From: Cystobacter fuscus DSM 2262
GTDB lineage: Bacteria; Myxococcota; Myxococcia; Myxococcales; Myxococcaceae
Reading direction: 5' to 3'
NCBI RefSeq assembly: GCF_000335475.2
Contig: NZ_ANAH02000026.1
Span: 1 to 64,000 of the forward strand
DNA length: 64,000 bases
Shown: positions 41,796 through 50,967 of the stretch, piece after piece
Layout: each line of letters begins with the position of its first letter
Position numbering within the stretch: the first letter of the stretch is position 1
The notes under the pieces: model-generated
Database searches by the model: none
Told to the model about the DNA's origin: nothing
Seen by the model: only the letters and a program-made list of their open reading frames with translations
Made by a program: the position numbers and the translations under genes

Positions 41796-43679
41796 TTACT
41801 CCGGCGGGGTTTCCGCCAGCGAACGATCCGACTCCTTCTGGGCCTGGAGTCCACGAACCACCAGATCGTCGAAAGAGCACACCAGGTTACGGCACCCCAG
41901 GGCCACCTTCGCCGAGCGCCCCTGGAGCCCCTCCAGGTACTTGTGCGCGAAGGGCTCACTCTCACCGTTGAGGTAGGCGGCCACCTCCACGCCCTCCTTC
42001 TTGCGCTTGAGCTGGAGCTTCACGCGGAAGGTGCCCTGGGGAACGGGGGTTTCGTCCTGCACCAGGTCCACCACTTCCTGCGCGCTGTTGCCCACCACGT
42101 CGCGGCCCTCGGGCGTGGTGTAGCGCCAGCTCAGGCGCATGCCCGTGCCGGGGATGGCGTAGACGGACACCTGCAGGCCGGTGACGCGAAAGGACAGCTC
42201 GGCGTAGTGCTGGGCGTCCGCCTCCTCGGGGTAGCCGCGGCCGAGCGCGCTCGCGCTCATGAGCACCTCGGCGGAGAAGTCGTCGCTGGAGAAGTAGCGG
42301 CGGGCCAGGTAGGCGCGGGGGATGAGCTGCCCGCCCCCGGCGTCGTTGCCCCCCTGGATGGCGTGCAGCTGCCCATCCTCCAGCGTCCACGTGCCCGCGT
42401 GGGCGTTCACGTTCTCCTCGCCCCCGACGAAGTCCACGCCCAGGCGCACCCGCCCGTCGGCCAGCTCCTCCAGCACCGAGCTGACGAAGAGATCGCCATT
42501 GGTGTTGGCGGGCCAGGGCTTGGGGCTGGGCACCACGCGCACGAGCCGCCCGAGCACCACCCGCTTGTCCTCGCCCCACGGCAGGCCCACGGGCGTGTCC
42601 GACAGCCCCCTCACGCCGTAGGCGAGCACGGCCAGCCCGCCCATCACCGAGAGCGCCGCGCGCACCCGCCGCCAACCCGAGCGCAGCCGGCTGCGCTCCG
42701 GGCTGAGGGGCTCGAGCGCGGGCCCCGTGGACGAGACGTTGCTGACGAGCGCCTCGAGCATCCGGCAGACCTCGGAGGCCCGCGCGGGGCGCGCCTCGGG
42801 CTCGGTCTCCAGCAGCCGCTCCACCACCGCATCCACGCGCTTGTCCAGTCCGGGCACGCGCTCGGAGGGCAGGCGGAAGCGCCCCACCGGTACCTCGCCG
42901 GTGAGCATCTCGTAGAGCATCACGCCCAGCGAGAACAGGTCCGCGCGCCCATCCACGTTCTTGGCGTCGCGCCGCTGCTCGGGCGCCATGTAGTTGAGCG
43001 TGCCCATGGCCACGGACGTGGCCGTCAGCCGCTCCGTCGAGTCCGGCCGGCGGATGCCCGCGAGCCCGAAGTCCGCCACCTTCACGTGCCCGCGCCCATC
43101 CACCAGGATGTTCTCCGGCTTCAGGTCGCGGTGGATGATGTCCTTTTCCTGGGCGCACTCCAGGGCGCGCGCCACCTGGAGCGCCACGCGCAGCGCCTCG
43201 GGCGGGGACAGCTCGCCCATCACGTCGCGCAGCGAGCGCCCCTCCACGTACTCCATGACGAAGTAGTAGTGCTCGCCCGCCACGCCCCGGTCGATGATCT
43301 GCACGATGTGGGGATGGCTGAGGGTGGCGAGCGCGGTGGCTTCCTTGTCGAAGCGCTGGACGAACTCGGGATCCTTGGCGAGCCGCGGCGGCAGCACCTT
43401 CACCGCCACGCGGCGGCCCAGCGACATCTGCCGCGCGAGCCACACCTCGCCCATGCCGCCGCGGCCCAGCACGCGCAACAGCTCGTAGCCGGGAACCGCC
43501 AGCGTGCCGCCCACGAAGGTGCTCTCCAGGGTGCCCTCCTCGGCCCCGGTCGGAGGAGCCGCCGCGCGCGAGGCCCGCACGAGGAAGCGGGTGCCGCAGG
43601 CACACGACACCTCCGCTCCCGCCTGGAGGGAGCCCACCTCGTGCGTCCGCGCGCAGTTCGGACAGTCCTGGGTCGTCAT
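41796..43679 (-). CDS. Ser/Thr protein kinase with N-terminal zinc ribbon and sensor-like C-terminus
   Basis: A 627-aa kinase. An N-terminal zinc ribbon (CPNCARTHEVGSLQAGAEVS, then CACG; residues 6-30) precedes the kinase domain (about 62-330): VLGRGGMGEVWLARQ, AVKVL, IIHRDLKPENILV, VADFGLAGI, GTLNYMAPEQ. A transmembrane helix (about 365-382) and a beta-rich outer domain of about 245 residues follow (LFVSSVLEELADGRVRLGVD; VKLQLKRKKEGVEVAAYLNG). The ATG shares one base with the stop of the upstream cyclase gene (TGATG), so translation is coupled. It probably senses an envelope signal through the outer domain. Confidence 0.92.
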   Translation of the reverse strand: MTTQDCPNCARTHEVGSLQAGAEVSCACGTRFLVRASRAAAPPTGAEEGTLESTFVGGTLAVPGYELLRVLGRGGMGEVWLARQMSLGRRVAVKVLPPRLAKDPEFVQRFDKEATALATLSHPHIVQIIDRGVAGEHYYFVMEYVEGRSLRDVMGELSPPEALRVALQVARALECAQEKDIIHRDLKPENILVDGRGHVKVADFGLAGIRRPDSTERLTATSVAMGTLNYMAPEQRRDAKNVDGRADLFSLGVMLYEMLTGEVPVGRFRLPSERVPGLDKRVDAVVERLLETEPEARPARASEVCRMLEALVSNVSSTGPALEPLSPERSRLRSGWRRVRAALSVMGGLAVLAYGVRGLSDTPVGLPWGEDKRVVLGRLVRVVPSPKPWPANTNGDLFVSSVLEELADGRVRLGVDFVGGEENVNAHAGTWTLEDGQLHAIQGGNDAGGGQLIPRAYLARRYFSSDDFSAEVLMSASALGRGYPEEADAQHYAELSFRVTGLQVSVYAIPGTGMRLSWRYTTPEGRDVVGNSAQEVVDLVQDETPVPQGTFRVKLQLKRKKEGVEVAAYLNGESEPFAHKYLEGLQGRSAKVALGCRNLVCSFDDLVVRGLQAQKESDRSLAETPPE

Positions 43680-45373
43680 CAGTCGTGGTGGGTGTTGGTG
43701 ATCTCCAGGCCGAGCACCCGGTAGGGCTGCACGCCCTTCTCCTTGCCCTTGACCTGGGTGACGGGCAGCGGCTCCACGTCGAAGCCGGAGCCGGCCTTCT
43801 TCACCGTGCTGTCGTTGGCCACGACGTCGCCCCCGCGCGCGAGCCCACACAGGCGCGAGGCGGTGTTCACCGTGTCGCCGATGGCGGTGAACTCATGGCG
43901 CTCGTTGCTGCCCATGTAGCCCACGACGGCCTGACCGGTGTTCACGCCGATGCCCACCTCGATGGGCCGCTTGCCCGCGGCGACACGCGAGCCGTTGAGC
44001 ACGTCCACCGCGTCCTGCATCTCCAGCGCCGCGCGCAGCGCCCGCGCCGCGTCGTCCGGATGGCTGGAGGGCGGGCCCCAGACGGCCATGACGCAGTCGC
44101 CGATGAACTTGTCCAGGTTGCCCTCGTGGCGGAACACCACGCCGGCCATGAGGGTGAAGAACTCGTTGAGCATGCTCACCACCTCCTGCGGAGACTCGTT
44201 CTCCGACAGGGTGGTGAAGCCGCGGATGTCCGCGAACAGGCAGGTGACTTCCGCCAGCCGGCTCTGACGCAGGTCCTCCGTCTCGCCGCGGATCACCGCC
44301 TCGGCCACCGCGCGCGACAGGAAGCGGCTGAGCTCGGCGCGGGTGATGGCCTCGTTCTGGATCTGCGCCGCCAGGGCCGCGTTCTCCAGGGCGATGCCCG
44401 CCTGGGCGGAGATGCCCGAGAGGATGGTCAGATCCTTCTCCGAGAAGGCGTTGGTCTGCTGGCGCGAGTCGAGGAAGAGCACCGCCTCCAGCTTGCCCTT
44501 GGACAAGAGCGGCACCGCCATGGCCGAGCGGATGCCCTGCGCCACGATGCTCTCCGAGGAGGAGAAGCGCTCGTCGATGATGGCGTCCGCGGTGAGCACC
44601 GCCTTGTGCGTCTCGGCCACCTTCTGCAGCACCGTGTCGGACACCATGACGTTGTCCGGCCGGCCGTGGCGGTGCTTGACGGCCACCGGCACGGTGAACT
44701 GCCCGTCCGGGCCCGCCTTGAGGACGACGCCGTGGTCCGCGGCGAGCAGCTGGAAGGACACCGAGAGGATCTGCTCGAAGAGGTCCGCCTGCTTGCCCTG
44801 CTGGCTCACCTGGCGGTGGAACTCGTAGGCGGTGCGCAGCTTCTCGTACTCGCGCTTGAGCGTGGCGAGCTCCTGGATCTGCTCGGCGGGCCGGAAGTTC
44901 TGCGGCGGCCCCTGCTGATCCATCTGCGCGAGGAAGGCGGGCACCGAGTGCGACTGCGCCACCACCGTCACCCGGGGCGAGCGCGACGTCGTGCCACCCG
45001 GGCCCGAGGACAGGGGCGCTGCCACGCCCGGGGACTCGCCGGAGTAGAAGGTGAGCTTGGTGGCGCCCACGCTGATCTCGTCCCCGTCGCGCAGCTTCAG
45101 CTCCGAGACGCGCTTGCCGTTGACGAAGGTGCCGTTGGAGGAGCCCAGGTCGCGCAGGACGTACTCGCGGCCCACGCGCTCGATGGTGGCGTGCTCCTTG
45201 GAGACCTCGCGGTCCACCAGCCTCAGCGTGTTGGAGGGGTGCCGGCCCAGCGTCGTGAGCTGGCCGAGCGAGAACTCCCCGGTCGTCCCGTCCGGAAACC
45301 GCCCCTTGAGATGCGGCCCCCGCGGACCCGCGGTCTTCGAGGATGGAGGGGAACCTTGACTCACGCGCGCCAC
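43679..45373 (-). CDS. FHA-GAF-adenylate/guanylate cyclase
   Basis: A 564-aa cytoplasmic signalling protein. An FHA domain (about 25-105, TLGRHPSNTLRLVDREVSKE and GSSNGTFVNGKRV) is followed by a coiled linker, a GAF domain (about 190-345) and a class III nucleotide cyclase domain (about 375-545: CLFADIRGFTTLSENESPQE with both metal Asps at DIRG and FIGDCVMAVWG, and EVGIGVNTGQAVVGYMGS). The FHA domain should bind phosphothreonine on a kinase such as the overlapping downstream gene product. Substrate (ATP or GTP) not determined. GTG start at 45373; another GTG lies 3 codons in. Confidence 0.92.
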   Translation of the reverse strand: MARVSQGSPPSSKTAGPRGPHLKGRFPDGTTGEFSLGQLTTLGRHPSNTLRLVDREVSKEHATIERVGREYVLRDLGSSNGTFVNGKRVSELKLRDGDEISVGATKLTFYSGESPGVAAPLSSGPGGTTSRSPRVTVVAQSHSVPAFLAQMDQQGPPQNFRPAEQIQELATLKREYEKLRTAYEFHRQVSQQGKQADLFEQILSVSFQLLAADHGVVLKAGPDGQFTVPVAVKHRHGRPDNVMVSDTVLQKVAETHKAVLTADAIIDERFSSSESIVAQGIRSAMAVPLLSKGKLEAVLFLDSRQQTNAFSEKDLTILSGISAQAGIALENAALAAQIQNEAITRAELSRFLSRAVAEAVIRGETEDLRQSRLAEVTCLFADIRGFTTLSENESPQEVVSMLNEFFTLMAGVVFRHEGNLDKFIGDCVMAVWGPPSSHPDDAARALRAALEMQDAVDVLNGSRVAAGKRPIEVGIGVNTGQAVVGYMGSNERHEFTAIGDTVNTASRLCGLARGGDVVANDSTVKKAGSGFDVEPLPVTQVKGKEKGVQPYRVLGLEITNTHHD

Positions 45374-45465
45374 CTCGACGCTCCGGATTCCGACGTCACC
45401 CCCCGGACACTACCAGACCTCCCGGAGCACCGGAACGACTACGAACGCCTGCCCGGAGGGTCAGC

Positions 45466-46422
45466 TCAGAGGAAACTTTCCGGACTTCCCGGGCTCTGGG
45501 GGGCGGAGGGGGCCCGGGAGCCCAGGGGGAAGGGGTTCTTGATGGCCAGGCCCACCGCGGGATAGACGATGGCGCCCCCGAGGTCGCGCTCCCGGCCGAA
45601 GAGGACGGGGCGGCAGGAGCTGTAGCCGGCGGTGAGCTCGGCGAAGAGGTGCACGTAGCGGAAGCCCAGGGCGAAGCCCACGCTGGCGCCCACGAAGTGG
45701 CTGGCCACCTGGGCGGGCAGCCGCACGTCGAAGCCCGACACGTCCTGGCCCGAGTTCGAGTAGTCCACCAGCCGCGAGTCCAGCGAGGTGCTGCTGTAGA
45801 TGTACTTGGGCGCGCCGTACAGCTTGAAGATGTCCCCCAGATCCAGGCTCAGGTAGATGGGCACCTCGAGATCCCACCGGGAGAACTCGTCGATCTGGAC
45901 GATCTCCAGGGCATCCAGCACGGGGCTCTTGAAGAGGTGGCGGGAGAGGCCCACGCCGAGCGCCAGGTCATAGGACTTGCGCCGGTAGTCCGGCAGCGAG
46001 TCGTCCTCGGGATCGCCCCCGTGCGCCAGCCGCAGCTTGCCGTCGAAGCGCAGGGAGGTGGAGCTCAGGCGCAGGCCCACGTCCAGGCTGTTGGAGTCGA
46101 GCAGGCCGGCGCGCACCATCAGCTCGTTGGAGACGCCCGGAGGGGCCACCGCGAGCGCCAGGCCCACGCCCAGCAGCCGCTGGGCCTCCGACTCCGGCAG
46201 TTGGTAGGGCTCGCCGGACTGGACGGCCTGCTTGATGGCCTTTCCCTGGGCGATGCCCTGTTCGATGAGGGAGCCGAGCTGGCCCACCGGTGCGAAGGCG
46301 CCCGTGGCGCCGGATACCTGGAACTGGCCCCGGGCGAGGGGTTTGGCCGTCTGCATCGTGGAGAGCGTGGATGCGCAACCGGTGGCCGTCAGCAGGGCGA
46401 GCAGGAGGAGTGGAAGTCTCAT
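45466..46422 (-). CDS. Outer-membrane lipoprotein of beta-barrel type, function unknown
   Basis: A 318-aa lipoprotein with signal MRLPLLLLALLTATGC (lipidated Cys16). The mature part has many amphipathic strands (GKLRLAHGG; SLDLGDIFKLYGAPKYIYSS; VHLFAELTAGYSS) and looks like an outer-membrane barrel or barrel-like protein, a common myxobacterial hypothetical. The ATG at 46422 is preferred to the GTG at 46434 because it gives a normal lipoprotein signal. Divergent from truD. Confidence 0.65.
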   Translation of the reverse strand: MRLPLLLLALLTATGCASTLSTMQTAKPLARGQFQVSGATGAFAPVGQLGSLIEQGIAQGKAIKQAVQSGEPYQLPESEAQRLLGVGLALAVAPPGVSNELMVRAGLLDSNSLDVGLRLSSTSLRFDGKLRLAHGGDPEDDSLPDYRRKSYDLALGVGLSRHLFKSPVLDALEIVQIDEFSRWDLEVPIYLSLDLGDIFKLYGAPKYIYSSTSLDSRLVDYSNSGQDVSGFDVRLPAQVASHFVGASVGFALGFRYVHLFAELTAGYSSCRPVLFGRERDLGGAIVYPAVGLAIKNPFPLGSRAPSAPQSPGSPESFL

Positions 46423-46513
46423 GAGGGAGCGCACAGATTACGCCGCCGCCCGTCCGATTGTCAGGCCCGCCCCCCTTCACTCCTTCCACACAGGGCACTC
46501 CGGCTGTTAAGGG

Positions 46514-48121
46514 ATGCCGGTGCGAATCAAGCAGAAACCCGAGGATTTCTCCGTCAAGGAGTCCTACCGCTTCGACGAAGTGGCCAGCGGTCGCTACCGC
46601 GTCTACCTCATGGACAAGCAGAAGCTGTCCACCTTCGACGCGGCCAACCGCCTGCGCGAGGCCTTCGGCCTCAAGCCCGGCTCCATCTCCTATTGCGGCC
46701 TGAAGGACAAGCAGGGCCGCACCGAGCAGCTCATCGCCGTGGACGGCGCCGACGTGGACATGCAGGAGCCCGACCTGCGCCTGAAGTACCTGGGGCGCTC
46801 GGACAAGGCCCTGTCCGCGGCCAACATCACCTCCAACCGCTTCGCCGTCACCGTGCGCATGTTGACGCAGGAGTCCGTTGGACCGCTCAACGTGGCCGCC
46901 GCGGAGATCAACCGCCTGGGCGTGGTGAACTACTTCGACAGCCAGCGCTTCGGCTCGCTCAAGCACGGCCAGGGCTTCATCGCCAAGGATCTCCTGCGCG
47001 GTGACTTCGAGGCCGCGCTGCACAACTACATGGCGCGCCCCTCGGAGCTGGATCGCTCGGAGGACGCCAAGGTGAAGGCCTTCTGGCGCGACAACTGGGG
47101 CAAGTGGGACGCGCGCGTGCCCTTCGAGGGCAGCCGCAAGTACCACCGCATCCTCAAGTCCCTGCGCGAGCACCCCGGCGACTGGGTGCGCGCCTTCCTG
47201 CAGATCGAGGCGGACTACCGCGCGATGCTGCTCTTCACCTACCAGAGCTACCTCTGGAACGAGGGCGTGCGGCGCTACCTCCAGGTGCTGCTGCCGCGCG
47301 AGAGCCTCTTCCCGATGAAGTACCAGGCGGGCACCCTGCTCTTCCACCGCGACGCGGACCCCGAGACGCTCAACACCCTGCGCTCCTCCACCTTCCCGCT
47401 CGTCGCCCCGGACACCCGCCTCGAGGATCCGAAGGTGAAGCAGGCCATGGACTGGGTGATGGGCCGCGAGAAGATCGCCTCCTTCGAGGATCTGCGCGTG
47501 CGCGAGGCCCCGCGGATGCTCTACTTCAAGCACGAGGAGCGCCCCACCGTCGTCGTGCCCCACAAGCTCGTCATCGGCCGGGTGCAGAACGACGACCTCA
47601 ACCGGGGCTACCTCAAGGTCAACATCGCCTTCACCCTGCCCCCCGGCGCCTACGCCACGCTCGTCATCAAGCGGCTCTTCCACTTCGAGTACGAGGAGGA
47701 GAGCGCCCAGAAGATCCGCGAGGGCTGGTACACGCCGCCTCCGGAAGGAGAAGAGGACGGCCCGGCTCCCCGTGGACCGCGCCGGTCCTCCGCTGGCGGT
47801 GAGACCCGCGCCCCCCGTGCCGCGTCCCGGGGCGCCGCGCCCACCCGCCGGGATGCCGCCGAGGACACCCGCGCCCCCCGCGCCCCGTCCCGGGTCTCCA
47901 CGCTCGCCGCCACGCCCACGGCTCCGGCCGCCCGGCGCTCGCCCGCTTCCGAGCCCACCGGCAACCGGCGCGCCCAGCCCCGGGAAGCCGCCGCGCCGCC
48001 GCCGCCCGCTCCCACGCCCCCCGCCGGTTTTCGCGAGCGCCAGCGGATGAAGAAGACCGCCAAGGAGCAGGCGCGCCAGGAGCAGGCCGCCAAGCGCCCG
48101 GAATCCCGAAAGAAAAAATGA
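46514..48121 (+). CDS. truD: tRNA pseudouridine(13) synthase TruD with disordered C-terminal tail
   Basis: A 535-aa TruD. Residues 1-410 carry the family: N-terminal VRIKQKPEDFSVKESYRFDE, catalytic Asp65 in YCGLKDKQGRT, VNYFDSQRFGS and the TRUD insertion domain. It makes pseudouridine at position 13 of some tRNAs. The last 120 residues are Pro/Ala/Arg-rich and end in a basic helix (FRERQRMKKTAKEQARQEQA then KRPESRKKK), which is not part of the usual family length (about 350-400 aa) and may bind RNA. The ATG follows a GTTAAGGG stretch. Confidence 0.88.
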   Translation: MPVRIKQKPEDFSVKESYRFDEVASGRYRVYLMDKQKLSTFDAANRLREAFGLKPGSISYCGLKDKQGRTEQLIAVDGADVDMQEPDLRLKYLGRSDKALSAANITSNRFAVTVRMLTQESVGPLNVAAAEINRLGVVNYFDSQRFGSLKHGQGFIAKDLLRGDFEAALHNYMARPSELDRSEDAKVKAFWRDNWGKWDARVPFEGSRKYHRILKSLREHPGDWVRAFLQIEADYRAMLLFTYQSYLWNEGVRRYLQVLLPRESLFPMKYQAGTLLFHRDADPETLNTLRSSTFPLVAPDTRLEDPKVKQAMDWVMGREKIASFEDLRVREAPRMLYFKHEERPTVVVPHKLVIGRVQNDDLNRGYLKVNIAFTLPPGAYATLVIKRLFHFEYEEESAQKIREGWYTPPPEGEEDGPAPRGPRRSSAGGETRAPRAASRGAAPTRRDAAEDTRAPRAPSRVSTLAATPTAPAARRSPASEPTGNRRAQPREAAAPPPPAPTPPAGFRERQRMKKTAKEQARQEQAAKRPESRKKK

Positions 48122-48128
48122 TCCGGAT

Positions 48129-48148
48129 CGCCGCCCTCCCCGGCGGCG
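48129..48148 (+). terminator. Hairpin after truD
   Basis: CGCCGCC-CTCCCC-GGCGGCG is a perfect 7-bp stem-loop 8 bp after the truD stop codon and 34 bp before the sigma-factor gene. No U tract. Confidence 0.5.
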
Positions 48149-48181
48149 CAATCGGGGACGGGCGGGGGCGTAGACCCATGC

Positions 48182-48817
48182 GTGAACGCACTCGCCTACC
48201 CCTCAGCAGTCGTCGCGGACCTCGCCCGGGCCATTGGGATGCAGATGGCGGATGAGGCCGTCGCCCCTTCCTGGAAGGCCGAGGTCCTCGCCGCCCGGCG
48301 CGGCGACCCCTCGGCTTTCGAGGCGCTCGTGCGCGGGATGCAGCGCCCCGTGTACGGCCTGGCGCTGCGCCTGCTCGGCAACGAGGCCGAGGCCTCCGAG
48401 GTGTCGCAAGAGGCCTTCCTGCGCGCCTATCAGCACCTGCACAAGTACGACGAGTCCCGCCCTTTTGATCTCTGGGTGATGGCCATCGCGCGCAACCTCT
48501 GCATGGACCTGCTGCGCCGGCGCGGCAAGGTGCGCACCGAGGAGCTCGAGCCGATGAAGGAAGTGCTCGCGAGCGGCGAGGCGTCGCTCGAGGAGGGGGC
48601 GATCGCCCGCCAGGAGCGCCAGTCCCTGGAGGCGGCCCTGGCCACCCTGTCCGCCGAGGACCGGGAGGTGCTCGCCCTCTACTATGTGCAGAAGCGCACG
48701 ACGAAGGAGATCGCCCAGGTGTTGGGCTGCGCGCCGGGCACGATCATGGCGCGCCTGTTCCGGGCGCGCGAGAAGCTGCGCAAGAAGATGACCCCCGCCC
48801 AGGAGGAGCAGACATGA
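48182..48817 (+). CDS. ECF-type RNA polymerase sigma factor
   Basis: A 211-aa sigma70-family factor with region 2 (about 45-110, VYGLALRLLGNEAEASEVSQ, then EAFLRAYQHLHKYDESRPFD) and region 4 (about 140-200, LSAEDREVLALYYVQKRTTK then EIAQVLGCAPGTIMARLFRA). Its stop overlaps the anti-sigma gene start as ATGA, the normal ECF/anti-sigma arrangement. The start is uncertain: GTG at 48182 has no clear ribosome-binding site and ATG codons at 48239 or 48245 would shorten it by about 20 residues. The target is probably the downstream membrane-protein gene and itself. Confidence 0.9.
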   Translation: MNALAYPSAVVADLARAIGMQMADEAVAPSWKAEVLAARRGDPSAFEALVRGMQRPVYGLALRLLGNEAEASEVSQEAFLRAYQHLHKYDESRPFDLWVMAIARNLCMDLLRRRGKVRTEELEPMKEVLASGEASLEEGAIARQERQSLEAALATLSAEDREVLALYYVQKRTTKEIAQVLGCAPGTIMARLFRAREKLRKKMTPAQEEQT

Positions 48818-49323
48818 CCGCCACGATCCCGGAGTGCCCGGAGCTCGAGGTGCTCTTCACCGAGCTGGAGGCGGGCGCGGGCCCCGCGCTGGCGCATGCG
48901 CGCGAGTGCGAGGTGTGCGCCGCGATCCTCGAGGAGCACCGGCAGTTGGAGAAGGACCTGTCCCGGCTGGCGGATCCGGCGCCGCCGCCGGACTTCGTGC
49001 ACCGGGTGATGGCGCGGGTGGCCGCCGAGCCCCCGCCCCTGCACCGCGAGCTGTGGACGGGCCTGTCCATCCTCGCCGCCTCGCTCCTGGTGGGGCTCGG
49101 GGTGCTGGTCTCCAACGACGCGGCCCTGAGCGGGGCGGGCACGGGCCTGGCCCGCTTCCTCGTGGATGGCAGGGCCTTTCTCGAGGGCCTGCGCAGCGGG
49201 GTGAATGCCCTGTGGAACACGGCGGCGGCCCCCGTCGCCGGCCTGTTCGCCCTGCTCCTGCTCTCTTCCCTGTTCGGCATCAAGCGGCTGGCCGGCAACG
49301 GTCCCCAACCTTCCGAAGCGTGA
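48814..49323 (+). CDS. Anti-sigma factor (zinc-finger type)
   Basis: A 169-aa membrane protein: an N-terminal anti-sigma domain with zinc-finger motif HARECEVCAAIL (residues about 28-39), one transmembrane segment (about 80-98, GLSILAASLLVGLGVLV), an outer loop and a second hydrophobic segment (VAGLFALLLLSSLFGI). It should hold the ECF factor at the membrane. Start overlaps the sigma gene by 4 nt; the next gene starts 8 nt after its stop, so three genes form an operon. Confidence 0.85.
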   Translation: MTATIPECPELEVLFTELEAGAGPALAHARECEVCAAILEEHRQLEKDLSRLADPAPPPDFVHRVMARVAAEPPPLHRELWTGLSILAASLLVGLGVLVSNDAALSGAGTGLARFLVDGRAFLEGLRSGVNALWNTAAAPVAGLFALLLLSSLFGIKRLAGNGPQPSEA

Positions 49324-49331
49324 GTGTCGCC

Positions 49332-50708
49332 ATGAAGCTCTCCCCGCCCCTGCTCCTGTCCGCCGCCCTGCTCGCCGCGCCCTTGTCGCTCGCGCAGTCT
49401 CCCGCCGACGCCCCCTCCTCCTCCACCCTCCAGCTCCAGTTCCGCGGCACCCTGCGCGACGCGATCCAGAAGATCGCCGAGGAGGGCGGCCTCAACGTGG
49501 TCATCACCGGCGAGCTGGACACCCCGGCCGACATCCGCCTGAAGAACGTCAGCGCCGAGCAGGCCCTGCGCACGGTGGCGCGCGCCCACTCGCTGAAGCT
49601 CGAGCGCGATGGCGCCATCTACACCCTGCGCCCGATGACGGAAGACGAGAGGGAAGAGGCTGGCATGGCGGAGATCCCCTCGGCGCCCCCCGCGCCGACT
49701 CCCGCCGTGGCACCGCCTCCGCCCGTGCCCCCGGTGGCCGTGGACTCGTCCGACTTCGACCTGGACGAGGACGAGATCAAGGAGCACGTGCGCAGCCAGA
49801 TGAAGAAGGTGCGCCGCTCCAGCCGGGGCTCGCAGGACGTGGTCGCCCGGGGCCGCTCCCTGGACGTGACGGAGGACGAGACGGTGGACAGCGCCGTCGT
49901 CTACGGGGGCGATCTGCGCGTGAAGGGACACGTGAACGAGGACGCCGTCGTCTTCGGCGGCAACCTGGAGATCTCCGGCCACGTGGAGGGAGACGCGCAC
50001 GCCTTCGGGGGCAACGTGGTGCTCGGCCCGGACGCGAAGGTGGAGGGGGACGTGTCCGCCTTCGGCGGCAGCGTGATCAAGCAGGAAGGGGCGAAGGTGG
50101 AGGGCCGGACCGAGTCCTTCGGGGGCGCCAACATCGGCCGCATGGTGGCGGGCGAAATCAAGGACAGCATCAAGGAAGCCAAGCAGGAGCGCGACGAGGA
50201 GCGTGACTCGGGCGGCCGGTTCGCGTCCTTCCTGCTCACCTTCGCCCTCCTCTTCGGCATGGGCTTCCTCGGACAGCTCTTCTTCCCGGCGCGGATGAAG
50301 GCCCTGGGCGCGGAGATCCGCGCCGAGCCGGCGCGCAGCGGCGCGGTGGGCCTGCTGGGCGCGCTGGCGCTCGTCCCCGCCCTGGTGATGCTGAGCATCA
50401 CCGTCATCGGCATTCCGCTCGCCCTGGCGCTCATCGTCGTGGTGCCGGTGTTGACGGGCTGGGGCTTCACCGCGGTGGCGAGCGAGCTGGGCTCTCGCCT
50501 GCCCCTGCTGCGCGGCCGCAAGACCCAAGCCATGGTGCTCGCCCTGGGGCTGTTCATCCTCCTCCTGGTGGGCCGCATCCCGGTGCTCGGCTCGATGGTG
50601 ATGTTGGCCGCGACGCTGGTGGGCCTGGGCGCCGTCATCCGCACCCGCTTCGGCCACCGCCCACAGGGCTTCCCCGAGCCCATCTTCGGCGGCCAGCGCA
50701 CCTCCTGA
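49332..50708 (+). CDS. Polymer-forming (bactofilin-like) membrane protein with STN-like domain
   Basis: A 458-aa exported protein. Signal peptide (about 1-22), an STN/secretin-type N-terminal fold (about 30-105, LRDAIQKIAEEGGLNVVITG; VSAEQALRTVARAH), a Pro-rich linker, then a short beta-helix of bactofilin/polymer-forming type (about 180-255, VVYGGDLRVKGHVNEDAVVF; FGGNLEISGHVEGDAHAFGG) and five to six membrane segments in the C-terminal third. It ends the sigma/anti-sigma operon and is a likely structural target or stress-sensing component of it. The domain combination is unusual. Confidence 0.78.
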   Translation: MKLSPPLLLSAALLAAPLSLAQSPADAPSSSTLQLQFRGTLRDAIQKIAEEGGLNVVITGELDTPADIRLKNVSAEQALRTVARAHSLKLERDGAIYTLRPMTEDEREEAGMAEIPSAPPAPTPAVAPPPPVPPVAVDSSDFDLDEDEIKEHVRSQMKKVRRSSRGSQDVVARGRSLDVTEDETVDSAVVYGGDLRVKGHVNEDAVVFGGNLEISGHVEGDAHAFGGNVVLGPDAKVEGDVSAFGGSVIKQEGAKVEGRTESFGGANIGRMVAGEIKDSIKEAKQERDEERDSGGRFASFLLTFALLFGMGFLGQLFFPARMKALGAEIRAEPARSGAVGLLGALALVPALVMLSITVIGIPLALALIVVVPVLTGWGFTAVASELGSRLPLLRGRKTQAMVLALGLFILLLVGRIPVLGSMVMLAATLVGLGAVIRTRFGHRPQGFPEPIFGGQRTS

Positions 50709-50967
50709 GCGGCGCGTCCTGACAAGACATGGGCAGTCCCCATGGGGGCGGTGACGAGCGGAAGCCACGCTCGCGCCGCCCCCGCTTCATTGCGGCAGGC
50801 GCATGACACGTCGCTTCACGGCCTGACGCGCCGCGCCAGCTCTCCGGCGGAGAAGTCGCCGTTGTCCGCGCCATCTCACCCGCTGGCTGTTTTGTCTCGT
50901 GGGAGGGGGGGACTCCCAGGCGGGCTTTGACCGCCCGGGGCCTCTGGGACATTGTCCCGCGCACCCT
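50709..50967. other. Intergenic region before the flavoenzyme pair
   Basis: About 260 bp; no gene or clear promoter. An in-frame extension of the next gene back to 50899 is open but lacks a start with a ribosome-binding site. Confidence 0.35.

Noticed and set aside
40623-43724. A 1033-codon open frame on the plus strand
   Set aside because: It is antisense to the kinase, GIDE and flavoprotein genes, composed of Arg/His/Gly/Pro runs and has no domain; a by-product of GC-rich third positions.
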